A stretch of 64,000 nt of DNA from Craspedostauros australis (Eukaryota; Bacillariophyta; Bacillariophyceae; Mastogloiales; Achnanthaceae), in NCBI GenBank assembly GCA_026770025.1, contig JAMXDE010000009.1:1029001-1093000 (forward strand), given 5' to 3'. Positions 56,151-64,000 of this stretch are shown in pieces; the stretch's first letter is position 1, and every line of letters begins with the position of its first letter. Made by a program: the position numbers and the translations under genes. A model generated the notes under the pieces. That model saw only the letters and a list, made by a program, of their open reading frames with translations, had not been told where the DNA came from and made no database searches.

Positions 56151-57060
56151 GATGCCAGTTCTTGTGTTAGTGTCTCTCTGTGTTTATCTCCTTGTTTCCG
56201 AGTAATAGTACAGTATGCTCGTCCCTGACAAGTGTGCCTCCGTTGGAAGAGAAAGCGAAGCAATACGTGGATGCCGTTAAAGCGGCTGTCGGAGCACCTT
56301 CTGATGCGAGTACGTATGGAGGCGCTCTTGTTGTTGTCGTTGTTGCTGCTGCGGTTGTGAAACCGCCTGTTAACCTCGACGACGACGACGACGATGATGA
56401 TGATGACGACGATGATGGTACGAGATGCAATGTATGAGTAGAGTACCACACGATGAGGGGTAACCAAGAAGAGACGAAGGAATGAATAGTCGGCGTGAAG
56501 AAGGGCGGGCAGTAGTGGACTCGTACGTAAGTATAGTATGTCACCAGGGCGCTCGGCTCTCTACCTACACCATGCCAATGCAACGAGTGGAACAAATGAA
56601 TGCGGCCAAAGAAAAGGTGAAGGTGAAGGGCAGAAGGAGAAGTGCGACAGCGTGACAGGTACCACACGCGTCAGAATCTATGCAGTGGCTCGTCGTAGTG
56701 GAGGGAATCTGTAGAAGGCACGAGAACAAGCACAACACACAAGGAGGGAACGCGACAAAACGGAACCTTCTTCTGCGCGGCAAGAACAAGCGTTGGCGCC
56801 ATCCTCCCGCAATCGTTCACATCTTCGGTTGAATCGGTTGGGCGGACATCTTTCCATCAATCATGTCTCCACAGCTTCTCGTGTGTGGCGAAGAAGCGTT
56901 GGCACGACTGGAAGCAAACGTGGATTACAGTTGACGCTAATTCAGAACTGTCTAATCGCTACTATTTTCACTCTGTTTGGATGTCAACCCAACCACGTAA
57001 AAAGAGGCTCCAACCTTGATTCCAACGCTTCTGCTCTAATACCAGTATACAAGTAGTATG
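56151..57060. other. Intergenic, about 0.9 kb, with a GAC/GAT microsatellite
   Basis: A pure GAC/GAT triplet run lies at about 56378-56416. The open frame through it (56180-56437) is accidental. No other feature. Confidence 0.55.
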
Positions 57061-57759
57061 CTACAAGGTGCTCTTGTTGTATTTCGCAATGATATCATCG
57101 ATCTGCGCATTGATGCTCTCGACCGACGATCCCGTGGCGATGTCGGTGGCGATGGGCGCTGACGGGTCCTTCAAACCGAGCATGGTGAGGTTCTGGTGCA
57201 AGAATTCCATGTCTTCCATGGTCTTGGCGATTGGGGGTGCTGTGGCTGCCTCCGATGATCCCGTCGTGTCTCCGCCACTGTTGATGCTGAAATTCGCCTT
57301 GAAGTGCGAATGCTTGCGTTTGTTGTTGGTGCTGGTGCTGTAAGTGATGCTTGTACTGCCCATGTCATCACCGCTATTGCGATCGCAGGGCTCGCCGAAC
57401 TGAAATTGCAGGTTGCTGTGGTAGTATTGCTGAAGCTGCTGATCCATCTCCGTCTGCAGCTGCTCATCGAGCTGCCGTTGCAAGTCGTCCTCGATCTCGC
57501 GCTGCTGCGCATCCATCATCTCCTGGTACTGCTCCTCGATTTCGGCATCCAGCTCCTTTTGGATTTCTTTCAGAACGTAGTCATCGTAGGCGTCATTCTC
57601 GTCACTTGAATCAGTGCTGCGATCGTCGGCCCAACTGGGGCTTGGATCATGTTCTTGCTCCATCATCGATACGTTCGCGTCCTCGTGCGCCTGGGCCTGC
57701 GCCTGTGTTGTGAATGTGGCGGGCATTTCTCCACGTCCAACACTTTCGGCTCTGATCAT
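57061..57759 (-). CDS. Unrecognised acidic coiled-coil protein
   Basis: The frame is open from 57843, but its first codon there is TTG; the first ATG is at 57759, giving 232 residues. A 5' exon upstream is possible. The centre is a strong Gln/Glu coiled coil (KEIQKELDAEIEEQYQEMMD; QRQLDEQLQTEMDQQLQQYY). The C-terminus has a short conserved-looking helix (MEDMEFLHQNLTMLGLKD) and ends ...DDIIAKYNKSTL. Function unknown. Confidence 0.58.
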   Translation of the reverse strand: MIRAESVGRGEMPATFTTQAQAQAHEDANVSMMEQEHDPSPSWADDRSTDSSDENDAYDDYVLKEIQKELDAEIEEQYQEMMDAQQREIEDDLQRQLDEQLQTEMDQQLQQYYHSNLQFQFGEPCDRNSGDDMGSTSITYSTSTNNKRKHSHFKANFSINSGGDTTGSSEAATAPPIAKTMEDMEFLHQNLTMLGLKDPSAPIATDIATGSSVESINAQIDDIIAKYNKSTL

Positions 57760-57843
57760 TTCAACTTTGCGATCTTCCTCGCTGGTGTGCTCTGCTGTCC
57801 TCTGTTGTGGTGCATTTGTGCCTCCATGTGCCAATCCACTCAA

Positions 57844-59469
57844 GTCGTTGATGGAACGGCGCCACGAGCATCCACTCCTGTGCAGTGAGGTTGTTGGATG
57901 GAGGTTTTGGCCGCGTTTCTGCCTCTCCTTCTCCGCATCTTCCTTGATTTCGGTTTGATCATGTCACATCTTCTTGTTCGTGTTTTATGACCCACTCGAG
58001 TGAACGAAGGTGCAGTCGTGCCTGATCGTGACTTAAACTTTAGCAAAATAAGTACATATTCGGAATCTACGTAAAATTTTGTCGAGGGATACTTAATTTA
58101 AAAATCGGGAGAGTTGTGGATCAAAAGTTATAGACCTTGCAATAGTTTTGGTCTTCGGGCATTGTAGACCTTCCTTAGACTTCGCTGGGTATCGCCAAAA
58201 CTCGCTGATGATGTCACACCTGTTCCTATTTTGAATTATTTGTCGCTTGCTATCTGGTTCTGACACGATTCACAATTTTCCACGTCACATTTTCCTTCAA
58301 TGTTTCTGCACTTTCGACTGTTTGTTTTGCCGCACGTGGATGCAAATCATCGTGGGTTTGCTCCAAATTCTCGTCTTCCTTGGCTTTGCACCGTCCAAAT
58401 TCTTCTTCGTCACAACCAGAATCATTCAGCGTTGGTTGCGCACTGGCGCTCGCAGTCATACTTACCATTGTGCACTCCATCGTTTCAGCGGTTTTTGACT
58501 TCTTTTCTTGTTCTTTTTTGACCTTGAGATAGTCCGTGATGAGGTATGTTTTTACTCTAAGTGGTGATACGTGTAGTTGAGCGTGCGAGTCTGTTTTCAC
58601 CCGTTCCATCGTCATCAGTTGTTGGCGTGCGTCGTACTCCGACATTCTGTTCCTTGAGTCATGGCAAGCAAGTACGCAGATTTTGATCAGCTCTGCCAAC
58701 ACATAGTCAGGATAGGCTCAAACGATTGAGTCTTCTTTGCGGCGCAACCCGGTGTTGTAACAGGAGGAAGATCCATAGCAGCAGTTGTATCCTTCCACAT
58801 TGTGTCGTGACCAGCAGTTTCCATGAGGTTGTTGCAGAGGGCTGTTTTTAATACATTCGCTTCACTCTGTTTCCCACTCTTCTGGGCTTTATGCCTCATC
58901 TTTGCCTTTTTGTATCCACTGGTACTGGTTGGGGTGACTACTTGTGGTCTTCCTTCACCGTCGCGCCAAGTTCGTGCACAACGGAGCACTCCCAAGCCTC
59001 TTCCTCCACCAAATTTGTCATCGGTGACATTCGAAGCTTCAATTAGCCAAGCTTTCTCATTCTTGTATTGGATCTTGTGAGTGTTGGGAACACCAAGCAT
59101 GTTTGCAGCCCATTGAGGTCTTGGGATCGTACAGTGAGTCAGCCACTTGCCCTTCAATAGGGAAGCATCAACCAGCAACATTGTGGTGCCTTTGATGTCT
59201 CCAAATTGCAGGGCTTTCAAGATGATCGCCGTCCCTTCCATCGCTGTCGCCGTCACCTGTTGTCTCATCACCATTGCCATCCTTGCTGTCAAAGTGCACA
59301 AGTAACTACTGAAGACATATTGGCCTGTTGTTGCGTGCCCTGGTCGGAGCTCTTGATCTTTTATTGTGAGTTGTCCAAAGACAATCCCCTGACCAGTATT
59401 TTGACTAATATGATTAGTAGAGAGGTAAAAAGTACAGAGAAAGCTGTCATTCCCCTTGATCTCAAGGTG
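57844..59469. other. AT-richer region downstream of a copia element
   Basis: No convincing host gene. The end of the neighbouring retroelement's pol region is near 59470, so its 3' terminal region is expected here, but I could not recognise a long terminal repeat because the other copy lies outside the window. An open stretch from about 59496 to 58687 has no ATG at its start. Confidence 0.4.
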
Positions 59470-62400
59470 GACCCCCGTAGAACAGGGTTGTGGCAAGAAG
59501 TGTTAGTGTTGGCCTCACCAATGCCTTGATGAGCATGTCAGTGAAGTTCTGAGCTGATGGGACGTGGACTGGAACCATTGTCCCAGCTCCCACAGCCTCA
59601 CGGACTCAGTGAAATGATATTGCCACATGCTTCTTCTGCAATGGGCTGTCTGCGATCGTCGTTTTCGAGATCACCACATTGTTGTCACAGAATGTGACCG
59701 TCGGTGATTGGACGCGGACTCCCAGCGATCGGAGTGCATATCGGAGTGCAATGATTTCTTCCGTCACTGATCGCATTGCGTTGAATTCTGCTCCATATGT
59801 AGACGTTGTGACTGATGTCTGCCGCTTGCTTGAGAAGTACACAGGCGTCCTGCCAAGGAAAAAGATGATCCTGGTGTTTGATCGGCGTGTGACAAGATCG
59901 TGCGCATGGTCAGCATCGACGAATGCATACATCGGCAGCTCCGGATAGATTGACTTTGGTGACCGGTCGTCGACGTCCTCCTGTGCCTCAGGGTATTCTT
60001 CCTTCATTTGCGCCACCAATTCTAGGTTGGACGGTGTCGAGTTGAAGTTGTCGAATATCATGGGTCTGGAGTCGATTTGTGTTCTGAGTGTGGACATACT
60101 CTTGAGATAGCCCCATATCTTGAGTGCTCTTGCTAGATGTCCTTTCCATTGTGATGCAGTGAATTGAGAGAGTAAAGAAGTTGCAAAAGTGACGCCGAAG
60201 CGTCCAAGTTGAATGACCCAGTTCAGCATGCCGATGAGCTGCTGGAACTGTTGGTGTTCGTCTGGTGTGAGTAGTTTGGAGTCATCCGTTTCCGGATGGT
60301 CCTTGTCCCACATGGGAACATGCTGGTCATGGTGTGTTCCATGCTGCCGTTCGACGTTATCCATCGCGTTTGCGATGTATTTGTCACATCCAATGCTCCA
60401 TTTGCCTTTCACATTCCTGGAGTCGTTGTTGCCCAGATAGTATTTGGGTGGTCCAATGTCATTGATGGTGTAGACTTGCTGGATGACCTTCATGTATTGG
60501 TCTGGTTCTTTTGCCATGATCTTGAAGTCATCAACATGCATGCATATGTAGTCATACCCAGTGTCATCCCTCCACTTGATCCATATGTCCTGGTCATGCC
60601 ATGATGGAGAGAACCCCATGGATGAGAGTGTGTTTACAAAGTGAGCATGGAAGCTTTGCGCACTCGATTGGAGTCCATACAATGCCTTCCTGAGTACGAT
60701 TGTCTGACCCTTTCGGAAATCTCTCTTTTCCTGCCCTCACGTACATCTTCTCGTTGATGTAGGCATTGACGAATGCATTCCCCACGTTGCCGCAGAGTTG
60801 CTTCAGCTTTTTTGCGTCCATGATGACATCGAGTATCCGTATACTGGTTGATTTGACGGTTGATGAGTATACTCTGATGTTGTCAGCGAGTTCGATGAGG
60901 TGACCGCCGGCTACCAGCCGCCCCTTGCGCCGCAGATCCTGTTTCACAGCGAAGATGAGCCAGAGCTTGGTGCTCTGGTAGTACGATGAAGGTCGGTGAG
61001 TGGATGGATGGAATTCAAAGCAATCGAGGTCAATCAGAGCGTCGATCTCTTTCTTTGCTGCGTCCTTCCACCATGTGTTGCCATTGGCTTCGTCAAGTTG
61101 GAGTGTGTGTCGCATGTTGCGTGGCACTTCTACACCATATTGGAATACTGTAGCGAAGAAGTCCTTGTTTGGCTTCTTCTTTCCTGGTCGTATGCGCCTC
61201 AGGATGGCAATGCTGTCGTTGTTGTCGACTGTGAAGATGTGGATGCGCTCGGTTCGTCGCATGTGTCTGCGTATCGCGCGAACAGCGTGCTTTGCCCATT
61301 TCAGTATTGTCATTGACTGTGGATTGTGCCTGTCATGCCGTTTTGGCTCGTTGGCAATGATGTATCGCGCCACGAGCTCGGGATGGTCTGCCCTCAGGAT
61401 GTTGTATCGGAACCATTGAGTTTTGTTGTTGTCCCATTTCACATTGAGATGGAGATGTCCGTCTTGGAAGGAGTGGCCTGCGATGGATGTAATTGCTGGG
61501 TCGTTCGTATCGTCTGTTGTGATCTGATTTTGGAACATCTATTCATGCTCGCTCAGCCAGAGTGTCGATACGCCCCTGAATCCGCTGCTGGGGAGGATCT
61601 GGAATCCTCACTGCTTCATAGTCATCAGATTCTCTCGAGATGTCTGCAGTTGAGAGCTTGTCTTCCCCTTTGCCATTGGATATCATGCTCGTAGGCTTGC
61701 TGTTGTGGTTGTCGTTGTCGTCAATGATGACATTCTGCTGACCGAACCATCAGTCGTCATGCGGAATAGCATTTTTGTTGACCACGACGCCCCTGGTCTC
61801 CAGTTGTCCCTCCTCAGGAATGCGAGCAGCCGCCCCCAACTGCACGGGAATCGCGCCGATGGCCTCACAGACCTGTCAAGCGAGTTGCACCGACATCGTC
61901 TTGGTTCGCGCTCGTTGCCCCAAGTTGTCTCTGGTAGTAGTGTGTATGAGATCGAGGCGTGCAATGCGCTGAACTTCCTTGTTGGTGATTTGCGGAGCGC
62001 TTGCGTCTTCTGCAATTCGTGGTTCCACAATGTTCTGTACCAGGGCGGTGCCTTTGGTTACATCGTCGCCCCATGGCAATCATATGTTGTACGTGAAAGG
62101 GTCTCCATGGTCCCATGAGATTCCCAGGAAGTAACCTAGTTTGAATGGGTGATGTGGAAACTTGGCCATTGGCTCGAAATACCAGACCTGTTGAAAGAAC
62201 GTGAACCTGAACATGGAGATGTCCAGAGTGTTCCCACGGAGCAGTTCAATGAGATTCTTCCATTGGATGCTCTCCTTCGCCATGTAGTTCAATACATTGA
62301 TGGCGTGTTGTACCGTGTAGCACCAGAAGGCGAGCGGTACGGACGCCGCCCAAAGCAATTTGTATGCGTGTCGCTTGAGGTCGCTGATCGCCCGCTCCGC

Positions 62401-64000
62401 TCGGTTTTGATTCTGATTCATGGAAGCAGTGAAGGAGTGTTTGATCATGTACCGCATCGCCACAGCCTTCCATGCCTTGACGGTTTGGACCTGTGAGTAG
62501 TCTGAGATGAGTACGTTTGGTGCCCTGACCTGCACGATGAAGCCGGTGAGCGTCCCTGGCGCCATTGCCTCTCGTCGGAGCGGCTTGACCCAGATGAATT
62601 TGGACTCACTGTGTGCAAAGAGCTGGAAGCACTTGTAGTGTCAAATGGATGGGACCGTGGAGAAGAATAGATCGGTTTCCACTCTCCCCTTGATTCAGTG
62701 TGGCCGTAGCGCGCCCGCTCGCTGCGCACGGTACTGCCTCGGGATGAGTCTTGACTCCGCCTCGATGGGAGTATCGGCCAGCTGTGTCGATGCTGCTTTC
62801 GTTTTCTCGACCACCTGTTGTGGGAGATGCCAGAAGACCTTGTTGAAGTCAACACTGGTGTTGGATCGCCGAAGGCGTCTGTGTCTGTTGCATATAGTAA
62901 TATGCTTAGTTTGTGCTAGCTTGCAAGCTGTCAGTTTACGAATTGGGATGCGCAGGGTATTGCCGTCATGATTGACCAGCGGGATGCTGATGTCGCCAGA
63001 TGATATCCGTTGCTGCCTGTCGTATTGTCGAAGCCAATCGTAGATGCTGATGTCAGACGTGCGCATGTGGTGTGTATTGAACAACGACTCCATCTGCCGT
63101 GGATGCTTGTCGAGAGCCACGTAATATGCCTTGATGAGGATCACTCCGCCTTCTGGCGGGTCGTACGCTGCCGCTGCATCAACCACCGGAAACGTCTCGA
63201 TTTGCGAGTCCACTGTCGCCCCTCGGGGTGGAACTGCTGCTGGTGATTTTGGGCAACCGCCCATCCAGACTCATGAACAATGGTGCCGTCCGCGCCTGAG
63301 TCTAGAATGATATAGCCATGGCTACTATTCGTTACTCTTGCCCGTCGAATCGTGTGCTCTGTATGCGGGTCGGCGCCTCTTGGACGCGACTCTCGTAGCG
63401 TATCCGGGGTCGTATGCCCTGGCCCGCTCTCCACGGCCTTTTGCGTCAAGTCCACACTGTCTTGGTCCTTGATGCATATGGCGACCTCTGACTGCTGGCA
63501 CGAAGTGCCCATCATTGGTTGTCAGGAGCAATTGTCACATGGTCCATACTTCTTGGTTCGATTGGTCTTGTTGCCAAATCTGGTGCGCTTGTTGGGTTTG
63601 CGCTGAGTGTGATGCTCCTGGGTCTTCGCGCACTCAGCGGGTTTGTTGCGCTTGAACGTCTCCTTGCTGATGAGCTCTCCTGTCTTGCGGAAGTGACGCG
63701 AGGATTCCACCACAATCACTTGTGCGGGGGTGGGAAGGCTACAGAATACAATATCTGGTAGTCGGTACATCGGTGGTTTCTTGCGATCCCCGGATGTAGA
63801 TTCAAACGGTCGCTTGCGGTCCGTTCGCCTGTCCTTCTGGTGTGCGCGTCGATTGCGCCGTGGAGATCTGTCGATCTCCGCGTTGGAGAGGACCTTGTTG
63901 TGCTTCATGAGAGTCTCGCAGACCCAATTGAAGGACTCTTCTGTCTCTTGGAGGCGAGAGACCGTACTGGTGAATCGCTCATCGCGAATGTTGTGGAAGA
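59470..64000 (-). mobile_element. Ty1/copia (CoDi-like) LTR retroelement, broken, partial in window
   Basis: A minus-strand fossil running off the right edge; gag and the 5' end are outside. Parts seen in order are an aspartic protease motif (ILDSGADGTI, near 63300), an integrase core region (about 62.1-62.9 kb), reverse transcriptase (about 60.3-61.5 kb), and RNase H (about 59.5-59.95 kb, with YGAEFNAM). The order integrase before reverse transcriptase places it in copia, and the reverse transcriptase resembles diatom CoDi lineages. It is broken in several places (at least about four to six). It is an old copy compared with the clean DNA transposons in this window. Confidence 0.88.

Noticed and set aside
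56180-56437. Short frame ending in a poly-Asp run
   Set aside because: Accidental translation of a GAC/GAT microsatellite in an intergenic region.
58687-59496. Long open stretch downstream of the retroelement's RNase H
   Set aside because: Starts with TTG, has no recognised domain, and lies where the element's 3' region is expected.
1-64000. tRNA, rRNA or CRISPR features
   Set aside because: None seen; the repeats present are minisatellites or transposon ends, without spacer-repeat structure or cloverleaf signals.

Overview
The window is nuclear DNA of a eukaryote. Genes have few introns, the introns are short (about 100-290 nt, GT-AG), genes lie on both strands, and codon use is roughly balanced. 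A stramenopile, perhaps diatom-like, is the best guess. The reasons are a cysteine-rich secreted-type gene with S-P-T/x-x-P-T repeats, PIF/Harbinger transposases of the form common in heterokont algae and oomycetes, and a Ty1/copia element resembling the diatom CoDi lineage. This is inference from family resemblance, not a species call.

Host genes, left to right: a NASP/SHNi-TPR histone chaperone (45-1835, -); two diverged tandem paralogues of unknown function (2520-6187 and 7037-9901, -); a membrane-anchored 5'-nucleotidase-like metallophosphatase with EF-hands (21369-23702, -); the cohesin regulator PDS5 in five exons (39352-47531, +); the spliceosomal CWF19 protein (47861-49354, -); two unrecognised genes sharing a divergent promoter (49901-51232, - and 51833-52576, +); 6-phosphogluconolactonase (53573-54451, -); and two further unrecognised genes (55074-56150 and 57061-57759, -).

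Much of the rest is mobile DNA. (1) 9991-20753 is a 10.76-kb unit with near-perfect ~214-bp terminal inverted repeats and a CTG direct repeat on each side. It sits 89 bp upstream of a host gene's start codon. It carries an intact 849-codon mariner-type DD38/39D transposase ORF and a decayed SPT-repeat/cysteine-rich secreted gene. An 887-bp foldback element has inserted into its right terminal repeat and shares a bipartite subterminal motif with it. (2) About 24.48-30.63 kb is a two-gene PIF/Harbinger element: DDE transposase and Myb-like partner are divergently transcribed, and terminal inverted repeats carry TTGTCGGA motifs that recur in the shared promoter. (3) About 31.67-38.22 kb is a second, diverged two-gene element of the same plan, whose divergent promoter is filled with minisatellites (60/61-bp and 48-bp units). 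(4) A broken Ty1/copia retroelement on the minus strand runs off the right edge from about 59.5 kb.

The most interesting point is that both Harbinger partner proteins share one architecture: Myb-like exon 1, a phase-1 intron at the same place, a central beta-rich region resembling an alpha-crystallin/Hsp20 fold, and a C-terminal coiled coil. This suggests a conserved accessory protein broader than the usual Myb-like nuclear-import factor.
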